64,000 nt of DNA from Williamsia phyllosphaerae (GCF_014635305.1 NZ_BMCS01000003.1:124001-188000); one strand, 5' to 3'; shown: positions 37,744-47,755, counted from the stretch's first letter. Numbers and translations are program-made. Notes: generated from the letters alone by a model not told the origin.

Positions 37744-38670
37744 TCAGTAGGTGCTGCCGGGCGTGATGGTGGACAGCAGCGGCCGGCCGGCGCGGAACCG
37801 ACGAAGGTTCTCCGCGATCCACGGCGCGAGCGTGCGGGTGAGTCCCGACGACGGGTTCGCCACGTGCGGGGTGACGATGATCCGGGGCTCGTCCCAGATC
37901 GGGTCGTCGGCGGCCGGGGGCTCGGGATCGGTGACATCGATTGCGGCACCGGCGATCTGACCGTCACGCACGGCGGCCAGCAGTGCGCGTTGGTCGATGA
38001 GCGAACCGCGGGCGACGTTGACGATCCAGGCGTGATCAGGGAGCGCGGCCAGCACCGACGCGTCGATCAGATGGCGGGTCTGCGCCGTCGAGGGCGCAGC
38101 GACGACGACATGATCACAGCGCGACCACACCTCGCCGACGCGGTCGGCGGGCAGGGTCTCACGGGCGCCGTCGACGGGCCGACCGGACCGGTTGACCGCG
38201 ATCACCTCGGCGCCGCAGGCGGACAGACGCGGGATCAGCGATCGAGCGATACCGCCCGCCCCGACGATCGCCACGGTCGAGCCGTGCAGTGATCGGATGG
38301 AGGTGTCGATGGCGTCCTTGTCCCATCGCGATCGCACGGCCGCGGGGATCTGGCGGAGGCCGGCGAGCAGGAGGGCGAGGGCGTGCTCGGCCACGTTCTC
38401 GGCGTAGAACCCGGACGCGTTGGTCCAGATCCGGCGGTCGTCGATCAACCCGGCCGACATGAACTCCTCGATGCCCGCGAGCTTGAGTGCGACCCACTCG
38501 ATCGAGTCGGGCAGTTCGCGCGGGAAGTCGTCGACACCGCCTGCCCACACCAACACACGCGCGTCGGACAGAGCAACGAGCACCCCACCCGCGGATTCGA
38601 TCGCCGCGGCGAGGTGCTCGTCGTGTCCGGGCGTCAGGGCAACCGGCGTGCGTTCGTCCTGATCGGCCAT
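37744..38670 (-). CDS. D-2-hydroxyacid dehydrogenase (last gene of the ectoine operon)
   Basis: The 308-residue NAD(P)-dependent dehydrogenase is of the D-isomer-specific family. The dinucleotide motif GAGGIA is near residue 140, the catalytic Arg lies in VNVARGSLID, the acid in DVTDPEP and the base in VTPHVAN. ATG 38670 starts 8 bases after the ectC stop; a GTG one codon upstream is the alternative. It has the same direction and spacing as ectA-ectB-ectC and so belongs to that operon, where ectD is often found instead. The substrate is unknown. Confidence 0.88.
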   Translation of the reverse strand: MADQDERTPVALTPGHDEHLAAAIESAGGVLVALSDARVLVWAGGVDDFPRELPDSIEWVALKLAGIEEFMSAGLIDDRRIWTNASGFYAENVAEHALALLLAGLRQIPAAVRSRWDKDAIDTSIRSLHGSTVAIVGAGGIARSLIPRLSACGAEVIAVNRSGRPVDGARETLPADRVGEVWSRCDHVVVAAPSTAQTRHLIDASVLAALPDHAWIVNVARGSLIDQRALLAAVRDGQIAGAAIDVTDPEPPAADDPIWDEPRIIVTPHVANPSSGLTRTLAPWIAENLRRFRAGRPLLSTITPGSTY

Positions 38671-38678
38671 CACAGATG

Positions 38679-39077
38679 TCAGTCGTCGACGGTGACCAGC
38701 GGGTAGACGCCGTTCTCGTCATGCGTCTCGTTGCCCACCACCGGCGGGTTGAACACGCAGTACATGCGCAGTTCGGTCTTCGCGGTGACGGTGTGGCGCT
38801 CGTGGCCGTTGAGCAGGTACATCGTGTCGGGTCCCAGCGGGTACTCCTGGCCGGTCTCCCGGTCGAGGAGCGTGCCCTCGCCGGAGATCAGCCACACGGC
38901 CTCGACGTGGTTCGCGTAGTGGAACTCGTTGACCGACCCGGCCTTGATGACGGTCTCGTGCAACGAGAAACCGACCTTGTCGCCGCCGAGGATGATTCGC
39001 TTGGAGCGCCAGTTGCCGTTCTCCGAGACGATGTCGCGATCGGTGTCGGTGATCTCGGTCGTGGTGCGGACGATCAT
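38679..39077 (-). CDS. ectC: Ectoine synthase
   Basis: The 132-residue cupin enzyme closes N-gamma-acetyl-diaminobutyrate into ectoine. It begins MIVRTTTEI and has the cupin strands with FHYANHVEAVW and the later NGHERHTV metal-site region. The length is standard. GAGAGGAACG precedes the ATG. It is the third step of the pathway encoded by the three adjoining genes. Confidence 0.96.
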   Translation of the reverse strand: MIVRTTTEITDTDRDIVSENGNWRSKRIILGGDKVGFSLHETVIKAGSVNEFHYANHVEAVWLISGEGTLLDRETGQEYPLGPDTMYLLNGHERHTVTAKTELRMYCVFNPPVVGNETHDENGVYPLVTVDD

Positions 39078-39130
39078 TTTTCGTTCCTCTCGTTGTGCGG
39101 TCGTGAGGCGGTTCGGCGTCGAACGGCGGG

Positions 39131-40384
39131 TCAGCTGACCTGTGCGGTCGCCGTCGCCAGGATGTCGAGACCCTGCTCGAGCTCGTCGTGGGTGATGGTC
39201 AGCGGCGGGAGCAGCTTGACCACCTGGTCGGACGGGCCGGCGGTCTCGGTCAGGAGGTGGTTGTCGAACGCGAGCTGGCAGACCTTGCCCGCCTGGCCCG
39301 GCGCCTCGAAGACGAGACCCTGGGCCATACCGCGGCCTCGGGTGCTGACGCCCTCGTGCTTGTTCGACAGCTCGGTGAACACCTCGTGGATGCGGTTGCC
39401 CTTGGCGATCGTCTCCTTCTCGAAGGCGTCGTCGGACCAGAAATGGTCGACCGCGGCCTTCGCCGTGACGAACGACGGGTTGTTGCCGCGGAAGGTGCCG
39501 TTGTGCTCGGCCGGCTCCCAGATGTCGAGGTCACGCCTGAACAGGGTGAGTGCCATCGGCAGGCCGTAGCCACCGATCGACTTCGACAGCGTGACGATGT
39601 CGGGGGTGATGCCGGCGATCTCGAACGAGAAGAACGGTCCGGTACGGCCACAGCCCATCTGCACGTCGTCGACGATGAGCAGGATGTCGTGCCGCTTGCA
39701 CAGGTCGGCGAGACCACGCAGCCACTCGGCGCGGGCGACATTGACGCCACCTTCGCCCTGCACGGTCTCCACGATGACGCCGGCCGGCTTGTTGAAACCG
39801 CTGCCGGAGTCCTCGAGCACCCGCTCGAACCAGCCGAAGTCCTGCATCTCGCCGTCGAAGTAGTCGTCGTAGGGCATCGGGGTGGTGTGCACCAGCGGCA
39901 CACCGGCACCCGCACGCTTGAACGCGTTGCCGGTGACCGACAGGGCGCCGAGCGTCATCCCGTGAAAGGCGTTGGTGAAGTTGATGATCGCCTCGCGGCC
40001 GGTCACCTTGCGGGCCAGCTTCAGCGCGGCCTCGACGGTGTTGGTGCCGGTGGGGCCGGGGAACATCACCTTGTAGTCGAGATTGCGCGGCATCAGGATC
40101 GTGTCCTGGAACGTTTGCAGGAACTCACCCTTGGCGATGGTCGACATGTCGAGCCCGTGGGTGATGCCGTCGCCCGCCATGTATTCGAGGAGGGCCTCTT
40201 TGAGCACCGGGTGGTTGTGCCCGTAGTTCAGGGCTCCGGCGCCTGCGAAGAAGTCGAGGTATTTGTGGCCGTCACGGTCGGTGAGCCACGAACCGGAGGC
40301 GGTGGCGAACACGGCCGGCCAGCCGCGGCTGTAACTGCGGACCTCGGACTCGCGCTCGGCGAAGATGCTGTCGGAAAAAGTCAT
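39131..40384 (-). CDS. ectB: Diaminobutyrate-2-oxoglutarate aminotransferase
   Basis: The 417-residue PLP enzyme converts aspartate semialdehyde to 2,4-diaminobutyrate. GPTGTNTVEAALK binds the phosphate, VDDVQMGCGRTG lies in the cofactor site, and the Lys of LSKSIGGYGLP forms the Schiff base. ATG 40384 gives the family length; the frame is open upstream without protein-like sequence. It is separated from ectA by 128 bases, a wider gap than usual within an operon, so an internal promoter is possible. Confidence 0.96.
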   Translation of the reverse strand: MTFSDSIFAERESEVRSYSRGWPAVFATASGSWLTDRDGHKYLDFFAGAGALNYGHNHPVLKEALLEYMAGDGITHGLDMSTIAKGEFLQTFQDTILMPRNLDYKVMFPGPTGTNTVEAALKLARKVTGREAIINFTNAFHGMTLGALSVTGNAFKRAGAGVPLVHTTPMPYDDYFDGEMQDFGWFERVLEDSGSGFNKPAGVIVETVQGEGGVNVARAEWLRGLADLCKRHDILLIVDDVQMGCGRTGPFFSFEIAGITPDIVTLSKSIGGYGLPMALTLFRRDLDIWEPAEHNGTFRGNNPSFVTAKAAVDHFWSDDAFEKETIAKGNRIHEVFTELSNKHEGVSTRGRGMAQGLVFEAPGQAGKVCQLAFDNHLLTETAGPSDQVVKLLPPLTITHDELEQGLDILATATAQVS

Positions 40385-40512
40385 GGTGAATCCCTGGGTC
40401 GAGAGGCGGGGGAGCGGCGTTGCGTGCTCGGTCCCGTGGAAGTGTGCGGACGGGTCATGGTCGGCGACGGTGCTCGACGGTGACCGCACACGGGCTGTGA
40501 CGTACGGAGAGG

Positions 40513-41031
40513 TCAGGTCCGGGGCGCGATGGTGTACAGATCCTCGGGCTCGTGCGAGTCCGGGAAGACCTCGGGTGCGAAGTAGTCGCGACGGGTGATC
40601 GTCATGCCGCGACGCTCGGCGAACCGGGTGAACAGTGCCTGCGACGCGTCGTTGTCGGGGCTGATCGTGGTCTGCATCCGCGTGATCGCGTCGCCCTCGA
40701 CCCGGTCCATCAGCGCGGTCAACATGCGGCCGGCGAGGCCGAGTCCGCGCTGGTCGGCATCGACGGCGACCTGCCAGACCATCACGGTGTCGGGCGCCTG
40801 CGGACGGACGTACCCGGTGACGAAACCGACCACCTTCCCATCGACCTCGGCGACGACCGAGGTGCGCGAGTAATCCTGGCACCACAGCACGTAGGAGTAG
40901 CTCGAGTTGAGGTCCAGGACCTCCGAGTCACGGGCGATCTCCCAGAGGCGGACGCCGTCGGAGACGTCGGGCGCACGGAAGGTCACCTCGGGTGAAGGGG
41001 TCAGGGTCGCACTCATCTGTGTGGGGGTCAT
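40513..41031 (-). CDS. ectA: Diaminobutyrate acetyltransferase
   Basis: The 172-residue GNAT acetyltransferase performs the second step of ectoine synthesis. The acetyl-CoA motif is VDADQRGLGLAGRML (about residues 90-104), and the LNSSYSYVLWC segment near residue 41 is typical of EctA. Two starts are possible, ATG 41031 and ATG 41016; neither has a strong ribosome site. It is the first gene of the operon, next to a divergent rsmD. Confidence 0.95.
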   Translation of the reverse strand: MTPTQMSATLTPSPEVTFRAPDVSDGVRLWEIARDSEVLDLNSSYSYVLWCQDYSRTSVVAEVDGKVVGFVTGYVRPQAPDTVMVWQVAVDADQRGLGLAGRMLTALMDRVEGDAITRMQTTISPDNDASQALFTRFAERRGMTITRRDYFAPEVFPDSHEPEDLYTIAPRT

Positions 41032-41041
41032 GTCATCAATG

Positions 41042-41069
41042 AAGTTAACAACGGGTCACAGCGATGTCA
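41042..41069 (-). promoter_or_regulatory. Candidate promoter of ectABC
   Basis: On the minus strand, TGACAT (41069-41064) and TAACTT (41047-41042) are 16 bases apart, shortly before the ectA start. The match is fair but not conclusive; the region is AT-rich compared with its surroundings, as promoters usually are. Confidence 0.35.
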
Positions 41070-41192
41070 CCCAGGATCGGATATTTGCAGGTAAAAGCGC
41101 TACTAAGGGCCAGTACAACACGTCTTTGTGAGTCCCGTCACCTTTGCGTCCGTCCGGGGCCGCCGACGTGTCCGTGTTCGACACGTACGACA

Positions 41193-41759
41193 ATGACCGG
41201 CGTGAGGATCATCGCGGGTCTGGCCGGTGGACGCGTCATCGCCGCACCGCCTGCGGGCACCCGTCCCACGTCGGATCGCGTCCGCGAGTCGCTCTTCGGG
41301 ATCCTCGACTCCCGGGTCGGGTTGGACGGCCTGCGGGTTCTCGATCTCTACGCGGGTTCGGGTGCTCTCGGTCTCGAGGCGGTGTCCCGAGGGGCCGCGC
41401 ACGCGACCCTGGTCGAATCCGACGCCCGGGCGGCCTCGACCATCGCCTCGAACGTGACCGCGACCGCGCTGCCGTCCGCGGCGTTCTCCGTCCTGCGGCG
41501 TCGGGTCGAGATCGTGGTGGGGTCGCAGGCGCCCGACGCCTTCGACGTCGTGCTGCTCGATCCGCCCTATGCGCTCGACGGCGCGGCGGTCTCGGCGAAT
41601 CTGTCCGGACTGCTCGCCCACGGGTGGTTGTCGTCGGACGCGGTCGTCGTCGTCGAGCGCTCGGCGCGGTCGGCGCCGACCGAGTGGCCGGCCGGGCTGG
41701 AGTCCTATCTGTCCCGGACCTACGGCGAGACCCGGGTCGACATCGCCACCGTCACCTAG
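41193..41759 (+). CDS. rsmD: 16S rRNA (guanine-966-N2)-methyltransferase
   Basis: The 188-residue SAM-dependent methyltransferase of the RsmD family begins MTGVRIIAGLAGGR. It has the SAM motif DLYAGSGALGLEAVSRG (about residues 49-65) and the catalytic DPPY (about 123). ATG 41193 is the family start; the open frame upstream has no conserved residues. It is followed by coaD, as in other actinobacteria. Confidence 0.95.
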   Translation: MTGVRIIAGLAGGRVIAAPPAGTRPTSDRVRESLFGILDSRVGLDGLRVLDLYAGSGALGLEAVSRGAAHATLVESDARAASTIASNVTATALPSAAFSVLRRRVEIVVGSQAPDAFDVVLLDPPYALDGAAVSANLSGLLAHGWLSSDAVVVVERSARSAPTEWPAGLESYLSRTYGETRVDIATVT

Positions 41760-41808
41760 CTGACGTCGACGGGTCGGGTCGCCGCCGACCTCCTGCTAGC
41801 TTGACCCC

Positions 41809-42285
41809 ATGCCTGGCGCCGTCTGCCCCGGATCGTTCGACCCGCTCACGCGCGGCCACCTCTACGTGATCGAGCGGTGCGCCGCCCGCTTCTCCGAGCT
41901 CGTCGTCACGGTGACGATCAACCCCGCGAAGAAGGGGATGTTCAGCATCGACGAGCGGGTCTCGTTGATCGAGGAGTGCACAGCCCATCTGCCCACGGTC
42001 CGGGTGGACCGCTGGGAGGGGTTGCTCGTCGACCATCTGCGTGAGAACGACCTCGGCACGATCGTCAAGGGTCTGCGCAGCACGGTCGACTTCTCCTACG
42101 AAGTGCCGATGGCCCAGATGAACCGAGATCTGACCGACGTCGAGACCTTCTTCATGTTGACCGATCCGCAGTGGTCGCACGTGTCGAGTTCGCTGGTAAA
42201 GGAGGTCGCCCGTCTCGGCGGCGATGTCCAGCCGTTCCTGCCGCCCCCGGTGTACGCCGCGCTGCGCGCCAAGCTCGATTCCTGA
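41809..42285 (+). CDS. coaD: Phosphopantetheine adenylyltransferase
   Basis: The 158-residue enzyme performs the fourth step of coenzyme A synthesis. CPGSFDPLTRGH is the nucleotidyltransferase signature, and FMLTDPQWSHVSSSLVKEV is the conserved C-terminal block. The length is normal. It starts 49 bases after rsmD. Confidence 0.97.
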   Translation: MPGAVCPGSFDPLTRGHLYVIERCAARFSELVVTVTINPAKKGMFSIDERVSLIEECTAHLPTVRVDRWEGLLVDHLRENDLGTIVKGLRSTVDFSYEVPMAQMNRDLTDVETFFMLTDPQWSHVSSSLVKEVARLGGDVQPFLPPPVYAALRAKLDS

Positions 42286-42441
42286 CCGGCGACGACGCCG
42301 AGCCGACCGCGCACGGTCGGCAGCTCCCGACACGCCCGGTGAGATGCCGCGAAAATCGAGTAACAGTGGGCACACTGGTCACAGAAACAACACCAATCAC
42401 TCGAGTAGGGGTTCAACCCCGAGCGGGAAACAGAGGTAGCT

Positions 42442-43218
42442 GTGTATCGAGTATTCGAAGCTCTGGACGAACTGGGTGCGATCGTCGAGGAGGCGCGTGG
42501 CGTCCCGATGACCGCCGGCTGCGTCGTCCCACGCGGTGACGTGCTGGAACTCCTCGACGACGTGAAGGACTCGATCCCCGCGGAACTCGACGACGCCCAG
42601 GACGTCCTCGATCAGCGCGACAAGCTGGTCGGCGACGCCCGTGATCACGCCGAGAGCGCGATCACGGAGGCGACCTCGCAGGCCGACGCCATGGTGTCGC
42701 ACGCCCGCGCCGAGGCCGACCGGATCCTGTCCGAGGCGAAGTCGCAGGCCGACCGCATGGTCGCCGAGGCACAGGCCCACTCCACCGATGTGGTCTCCGA
42801 GGCCAACGCCGACGCCCAGCGCACCGCCGCGGGCGCCGCTCGCGAGTTCGAGGCCGTCACCGGTCGCGCACGCGCCGAGGCCGCTCGCATGATCGAGTCC
42901 GGCAACAGCAGCTACGAGAAGTCGGTCGCCGACGGCATCGCCGAGCAGCAGCGACTCGTCTCCGAGACCGAGGTCGTCGCGGCCGCCAAGTCCGAGGCCG
43001 ACCGCATCATCGACGCCGCCCACGCCGAGTCCGATCGTCTGCGCGGCGAGTGCGACGTCTACGTCGACAACAAGCTGGCCGACTTCGAAGAGGTCCTCAC
43101 CGGCACGATGCGTTCGGTCAACCGTGGTCGTCAGCAGCTGCGCACGGGTGCGGGTGTACACGACTACAACGAGCACCCGCGCGCCGGGATGGAGTTCCCG
43201 ACCGGAGTGGCGGTCTGA
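42442..43218 (+). CDS. sepIVA: DivIVA-domain coiled-coil protein SepIVA
   Basis: The 258-residue protein has a DivIVA-like N-terminus (VYRVFEALDELGAIVEEARG) and a long coiled coil (about 55-215) with Ala-rich heptads built on AxxxADRxxxEA units. It corresponds in position and type to Rv2927c, which helps organise septation and intracellular membrane domains in mycobacteria. The GTG follows GAGGTAG. A GGGGTT-C-AACCCC inverted repeat at 42408-42420 lies just upstream. Confidence 0.9.
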   Translation: MYRVFEALDELGAIVEEARGVPMTAGCVVPRGDVLELLDDVKDSIPAELDDAQDVLDQRDKLVGDARDHAESAITEATSQADAMVSHARAEADRILSEAKSQADRMVAEAQAHSTDVVSEANADAQRTAAGAAREFEAVTGRARAEAARMIESGNSSYEKSVADGIAEQQRLVSETEVVAAAKSEADRIIDAAHAESDRLRGECDVYVDNKLADFEEVLTGTMRSVNRGRQQLRTGAGVHDYNEHPRAGMEFPTGVAV

Positions 43219-43294
43219 CCGCTCGTCTCGTGTCGAGCACCGACGGATCGGGTGGGTTCGTCTGTCCTGGCCCATCGGCGTACCGTGGTGATTC

Positions 43295-43912
43295 GTGTCC
43301 GATCAGCGTCTTCGTACCCATTCCGCGGTGACCCCCTTCGTGCTCGACATCCGGTCCCTGGGCCGGCGTGCCGGGTCGATGGCGCAGGTGCACCGGACCG
43401 TCTCGGTCGATCGTTCCATCGGGCTGGATCTGATCGCGATCCCGTCCGACAGTGACATCGACCTCGACCTGCGTCTCGAGGCCGTCGCCGAGGGCGTGCT
43501 CGTCACCGGGACGGTGAGCGGCGACACCGCCGGCCAGTGCGCGCGATGTCTCGAACCGCTCGGCGGCACGGTCAACGTGTTCCTGACCGAGCTGTTCGCC
43601 TATCCCGACAGCGTCACCGATCAGACCACCGACGCCGACGACATCCACCGCATCTCCGACGATCAGCTCGATCTCGAGCAGGCGGTCATCGATGCCGTCG
43701 GTCTCGACCTCCCGATGGTGCCGCTGTGCCGCGACGACTGTCGCGGACTGTGCCCCGACTGCGGGGTGCGGCTGGACAACGCCGATCCCGAGCACCATCA
43801 CGAGAAGATCGACCCGCGATGGGCCGCCCTGCAGGATCTCGTGACCGACGGCGACCCTGCCACCGACGGCGACGCGGCCGCCACCGACACCGGCCCGGAC
43901 ACGTCGCGATGA
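43295..43912 (+). CDS. DUF177 (YceD-like) protein
   Basis: The 205-residue protein belongs to the YceD family linked to ribosomal RNA or L32 production. CARCLEPL near residue 77 and [13 protein letters not shown] near 150 are the family's Cys motifs. The final 30 residues are a Asp/Thr-rich tail. In many actinobacteria rpmF follows; here rnc follows directly, 13 bases after the stop. The GTG start gives a sensible N-terminus. Confidence 0.92.
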   Translation: MSDQRLRTHSAVTPFVLDIRSLGRRAGSMAQVHRTVSVDRSIGLDLIAIPSDSDIDLDLRLEAVAEGVLVTGTVSGDTAGQCARCLEPLGGTVNVFLTELFAYPDSVTDQTTDADDIHRISDDQLDLEQAVIDAVGLDLPMVPLCRDDCRGLCPDCGVRLDNADPEHHHEKIDPRWAALQDLVTDGDPATDGDAAATDTGPDTSR

Positions 43913-43925
43913 CGGGACGGGTGGA

Positions 43926-44714
43926 GTGACCCGGAATGCTCCCGTGACCGCCGGCGAACCGCGCCCCATCGGCGACGCGCAGTCGGCCCCGGCGCCGGCG
44001 GCCCCTGTGCTCGTCGTCGATCCCGCGCCCCTGCTCGAGGCGGTCGGGGTGTCGATCCGGCACGATCTGCTCGTGCTGGCGTTGACCCACCGTTCCTACG
44101 CCTACGAGAACGGCGGACTGCCCACCAACGAGCGTCTCGAGTTCCTCGGCGACTCGGTACTCGGTGTGGTCATCACCGAGGAGCTCTACCTCACCCACCC
44201 CGATCGTCCCGAGGGGGAGCTGGCCAAGATCCGGGCCAGCGTCGTCAACATGTACGCCCTCGCCGACATCGCGCGGGGGCTGGGCGAGGGTGGCCTCGGA
44301 CGCCATCTGCTGCTGGGTCGCGGTGAGGAACTCACCGGCGGCCGCGACAAGGCGAGCATCCTGGCCGACGGGATGGAGTCCATCCTGGGTGCGGTCTACC
44401 TCGACCACGGCTTCGAGACTGCGCGTCAAGTGGTCTCGGCGTTGTTCGCGGCATCGATGCAGCGCGCGGCGATGATGGGCGCCGGACTGGACTGGAAGAC
44501 CTCCCTGCAGGAGCTCACCGCGGCTCGCGGACTCGGCGTCCCGACCTACCAGATCACCTCGATCGGGCCCGATCACAGCAAGGAGTTCACCGCCACCGCG
44601 CTCGTCGCGGGCGATGCTCTGGGCGTCGGTGTCGGGCGGACGAAGAAAGAAGCCGAGCAGAAGGCGGCCGCCACCTCCTGGCAGGCGATCACCGAGTCGG
44701 GTTCTGCCACCTAG
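43926..44714 (+). CDS. rnc: Ribonuclease III
   Basis: The 262-residue double-strand-specific nuclease processes rRNA precursors. The signature [13 protein letters not shown] is near residue 67, with the second acidic cluster at [17 protein letters not shown]-terminal dsRNA-binding domain starts near 185 and contains the KKEAEQKAA helix. The N-terminal 35 residues are an Ala/Pro extension; the GTG start is the first after DUF177, but a shorter form is possible. Confidence 0.96.
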   Translation: MTRNAPVTAGEPRPIGDAQSAPAPAAPVLVVDPAPLLEAVGVSIRHDLLVLALTHRSYAYENGGLPTNERLEFLGDSVLGVVITEELYLTHPDRPEGELAKIRASVVNMYALADIARGLGEGGLGRHLLLGRGEELTGGRDKASILADGMESILGAVYLDHGFETARQVVSALFAASMQRAAMMGAGLDWKTSLQELTAARGLGVPTYQITSIGPDHSKEFTATALVAGDALGVGVGRTKKEAEQKAAATSWQAITESGSAT

Positions 44715-44750
44715 TGGTCGTCATCGCCTCCCGCTCCATCGCAGGCGGAC

Positions 44751-45686
44751 ATGCCTGAACTTCCCGAGGTCGAGGTCGTACGTCGCGGACTCGACTCGCA
44801 CGCCGTCGGGCGCACCATCGATTCGGTCACCGTGCTCCACCCCCGCGCGGTCCGCCGTCACCTGCCCGGCGCCGACGACCTGTCCGGGGTGTTGGCCGGC
44901 GCCACCATCCGCGCCGCGCGCCGTCGTGGCAAGTATCTGTGGCTCGACCTGCACCGACCGGATGTGGCCCAGAGGGCCTCTGTCCCGGTCGATTCCGCGG
45001 TCCCCGACCCGCCCGCCGACTCCTCCGACCTGGCGCTGGTGATCCATCTCGGCATGAGCGGTCAGATGCTGGTGACCTCACCGGACGCCCCGGACCCCGT
45101 GCACCTGCGGGTGCGGGCGCAGCTCGGCGACGGGATGGAACTCCGGTTCGTCGACCAACGGACCTTCGGTGGCTGGTTCCTCGACGCCTACTCCGACGAC
45201 CCGGATCCGGCGCTCGCCGACATCCCGACCACCATCGCCCACATCGGCGCCGATCCCTTCGACCCGCTCTTCGATCCCGCCTCGGTGGTGGCCGCATGGC
45301 GGACGAAGCACACCGAGATCAAGCGCGCGCTCCTCGACCAGACCCTGGTCAGTGGCGTCGGCAACATCTATGCCGACGAGGCGTTGTGGCGCAGCAAGAT
45401 CCATGGCGCACGGATGACCGACGAGCTCGGTCCGCGCAAGCTGCGGTCGCTGCTCGACGCCGCGCGGCAGGTGATGTCGGAGGCGTTGGAGTCGGGGGGC
45501 ACCTCGTTCGACGCGCTCTACGTCAACGTCAACGGGCAGTCCGGCTACTTCGAACGGTCGCTCAACGCCTACGGGCGTGAGGGGCAGCCGTGTCGGCGGT
45601 GCGGTCGGTTGATGCGTCGCGAGCAGTTCATGAACCGCAGCTCGTTCAGTTGCCCGAAGTGTCAGGTTCGTCCCCGAGGGGTGTGA
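44751..45686 (+). CDS. mutM: Formamidopyrimidine-DNA glycosylase
   Basis: The 311-residue repair enzyme removes oxidised purines. The N-terminal PELPEVE carries the catalytic Pro. The H2TH region has [14 protein letters not shown], and the C-terminal zinc finger has CRRCG and CPKCQ. A 25-residue acidic loop near 85-105 ([15 protein letters not shown]) is longer than usual. It closes the rnc-mutM pair; the kdp operon follows, not the osmC gene found next in M. tuberculosis. Confidence 0.96.
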   Translation: MPELPEVEVVRRGLDSHAVGRTIDSVTVLHPRAVRRHLPGADDLSGVLAGATIRAARRRGKYLWLDLHRPDVAQRASVPVDSAVPDPPADSSDLALVIHLGMSGQMLVTSPDAPDPVHLRVRAQLGDGMELRFVDQRTFGGWFLDAYSDDPDPALADIPTTIAHIGADPFDPLFDPASVVAAWRTKHTEIKRALLDQTLVSGVGNIYADEALWRSKIHGARMTDELGPRKLRSLLDAARQVMSEALESGGTSFDALYVNVNGQSGYFERSLNAYGREGQPCRRCGRLMRREQFMNRSSFSCPKCQVRPRGV

Positions 45687-45784
45687 TCGCGACGCGCCAT
45701 GTTTTTCGCATGGCGAACGATACGCGACGATCGGGTTCGTCGGCGTATGGATGTCGTCAAGACCGCAGGTGAGCGCGTCGAGAG

Positions 45785-45858
45785 CGCGTTAACGCGGCCT
45801 GCTGCGCCCGATCGGTGAGACACGATCGGACTCGCGAACCGGACCATCGCGGGTCCGG
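45785..45858 (+). promoter_or_regulatory. Palindromes in the kdp upstream region
   Basis: CGCGTTAACGCG (45785-45796) is a perfect 12-bp palindrome, CGATCGG is directly repeated at about 45810 and 45823, and CCGGACC/GGTCCGG (45839-45858) forms a hairpin 25 bases before the first kdp ORF. One of these could be the KdpE site or another regulator's site. A further hairpin, CGCCATG/CATGGCG, lies at 45695-45715 just after mutM. Confidence 0.45.
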
Positions 45859-45882
45859 CGCTCGAGTCGACTGGGAGATCGC

Positions 45883-45975
45883 GTGACGGACCTGATTTTC
45901 GTGCTCATCATCCTCGGGATGTTCGGTGCCTGCGCGCTCGTGCTGCGCGCGGTGTCGAGCCGGGTCTCGCGATGA
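45883..45975 (+). CDS. Extra 30-residue membrane peptide at the head of the kdp operon
   Basis: GTG 45883 to TGA 45975 encodes VTDLIFVLIILGMFGACALV followed by LRAVSSRVSR, one membrane helix with a basic end. GGGAG precedes the start by 8 bases and its stop overlaps the kdpF start (ATGA), so it is very probably translated. It resembles KdpF only in size; KdpF itself follows. It may be another small subunit or a regulator of the pump. Confidence 0.7.
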   Translation: MTDLIFVLIILGMFGACALVLRAVSSRVSR

Positions 45976-46070
45976 CCGCCTCCGGGACGGTCAACGTCAT
46001 CCTGCTGGTGATCGCCGTCGTCGTCGCGCTGTACCTGCTCACCGCGCTCGTGTTCCCCGAGAAGTTCTGA
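45972..46070 (+). CDS. kdpF: KdpF, small subunit of the potassium-transporting ATPase
   Basis: The 32-residue single-helix peptide ends LYLLTALVFPEKF, the hallmark of KdpF, which stabilises the KdpABC complex. The start overlaps the preceding stop and its own stop overlaps the kdpA start (TGATG). Confidence 0.88.
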   Translation: MTASGTVNVILLVIAVVVALYLLTALVFPEKF

Positions 46071-47755
46071 TGAATCCTGCTCTTGCAGCGGCACTGCAGA
46101 TCGCGGCGGTGGTGGTCGTCCTGGCGCTGGCCTACGTACCGCTCGGCGATTACATGGCCCGCGTGTTCACCAGCACCCACGATGTCGCGCCGGAACGCTG
46201 GTTCTACCGCATCGTGCGGGTCGACCCCGGTCGCAAGCAGACGTGGGTTGCCTATGCCGCCGCGTTGCTCGGCTTCTCACTCGTCAGTGTGCTGTTCCTG
46301 TATGTCCTGCAGCGCATCCAAAGTCATCTGCCGATGTCCGGCGGGCGGCCTGCGGTGCCGAGTTCGATGGCGTTCAACACCGCGGTCTCGTTCGTCACCA
46401 ACACCAACTGGCAGTCCTACTCGCCCGAGGCGGTGATGGGGAACCTGACCCAGGCCGGTGGGCTCGCGGTGCAGAACTTCCTCTCGGCCGCCGTCGGACT
46501 CGCGGTCGCCGTCGCCCTGGTGCGCGGCATCGTCTCGAAGGTCAGCACCGGTGAGATCGGCAACTTCTGGGTCGACCTCGTCCGCGGCAGCATCCGGATC
46601 CTGTTGCCGCTCAGTGTCCTGTTCGCGATCCTGTTCCTCACCCAGGGGGTCGTGCAGTCGTTCCACTCCGGATTCGACTTCACCGGGCTCGACGGCAACC
46701 GGGGTCACGGGGTGCTCGGTCCGTTCGCCTCCCAGGAGGCCATCAAGGAACTCGGCACGAACGGCGGTGGCTCGCTGGCCACCAACTCCGCGCACCCGTT
46801 CGAGAACCCGACGCCGTTGAGCAACATCGCCCAGATCATCGCCATCCTGATCATCCCGGTCTGCCTGACCCGCACCTACGCGACGATGGTGGGCGACCGT
46901 CGCCAGGGCTTCACCATCCTCGGCGTCATGGCCACACTGTTCGCGATCATCCTGTCGATCACCTGGGCCTTCGAGGAGCGCACCAACGGTGTCGCCGCAC
47001 GGGCGGCCGGGGCGATGATGGAAGGCAAGGAGCAGCGCTTCGGGATACCTGCCTCGGTGCTCTACGCAGTGGCGACCACCGGTACCTCGACCGGAGCCGT
47101 CAACTCCCAGCACGACAGTTTCTCCGCCGCCGGCGGCGGGGCGCTCATCTGGAACATGCTGCTCGGCGAGGTCGCACCCGGCGGAGTGGGCACGGGGCTG
47201 TACGGGATGTTGGTGCTGGCCATCATCGCGGTGTTCGTCGGCGGGCTGCTCGTGGGCCGCACCCCGGAATTCCTCGGCAAGAAGATCGGTCAACTCGAGA
47301 TCACCATGGCCGCACTGTCGATCCTGGTGATGCCCGCACTCGTCCTCGTCGGCACCGCGATCACCGCGATCCTCCCGTCGACCACCTCGTTCCAGGGCAA
47401 CGGCGGTGACCCGGGTTCCCCGGGCTCGATCCACGGCTACTCGGAGATCCTCTACGCCTTCGCCTCGGCGTCGAACAACAACGGCAGCGCGTTCGGCGGA
47501 TTGACCGTCACCAGCGACTGGTTCCAGATCGCGCTGGGTGTGGCGATGCTGTTCGGTCGATTCCTGCCGATCATCTTCACTCTCGCGCTGGCCGGACTGC
47601 TGGCCCGCCAGAAGGCCAAGCCGATCTCCACGGCCACCCTGCCCACCCACGGCCCGCTGTACGGAGGCCTGCTGACCGGCACCGTCCTGCTGGTCGCCGG
47701 ACTTACGTTCTTCCCGGCGCTCGCGCTGGGCCCGATCGCGGAGGCGCTCGCATGA
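46070..47755 (+). CDS. kdpA: Potassium-transporting ATPase, subunit A
   Basis: The 561-residue channel-like subunit binds and moves potassium through the membrane. About ten membrane helices are visible, with four filter-type segments such as [30 protein letters not shown] and [19 protein letters not shown] 46070 overlaps the kdpF stop. The length is normal and all filter segments are intact. It works with KdpB, which supplies energy, and KdpC. Confidence 0.97.
   Translation: MNPALAAALQIAAVVVVLALAYVPLGDYMARVFTSTHDVAPERWFYRIVRVDPGRKQTWVAYAAALLGFSLVSVLFLYVLQRIQSHLPMSGGRPAVPSSMAFNTAVSFVTNTNWQSYSPEAVMGNLTQAGGLAVQNFLSAAVGLAVAVALVRGIVSKVSTGEIGNFWVDLVRGSIRILLPLSVLFAILFLTQGVVQSFHSGFDFTGLDGNRGHGVLGPFASQEAIKELGTNGGGSLATNSAHPFENPTPLSNIAQIIAILIIPVCLTRTYATMVGDRRQGFTILGVMATLFAIILSITWAFEERTNGVAARAAGAMMEGKEQRFGIPASVLYAVATTGTSTGAVNSQHDSFSAAGGGALIWNMLLGEVAPGGVGTGLYGMLVLAIIAVFVGGLLVGRTPEFLGKKIGQLEITMAALSILVMPALVLVGTAITAILPSTTSFQGNGGDPGSPGSIHGYSEILYAFASASNNNGSAFGGLTVTSDWFQIALGVAMLFGRFLPIIFTLALAGLLARQKAKPISTATLPTHGPLYGGLLTGTVLLVAGLTFFPALALGPIAEALA

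Noticed and set aside
45695..45715. Hairpin after mutM as an intrinsic terminator
   Set aside because: The stem is only 7 bp and its T-run lies in the loop, not after the stem.
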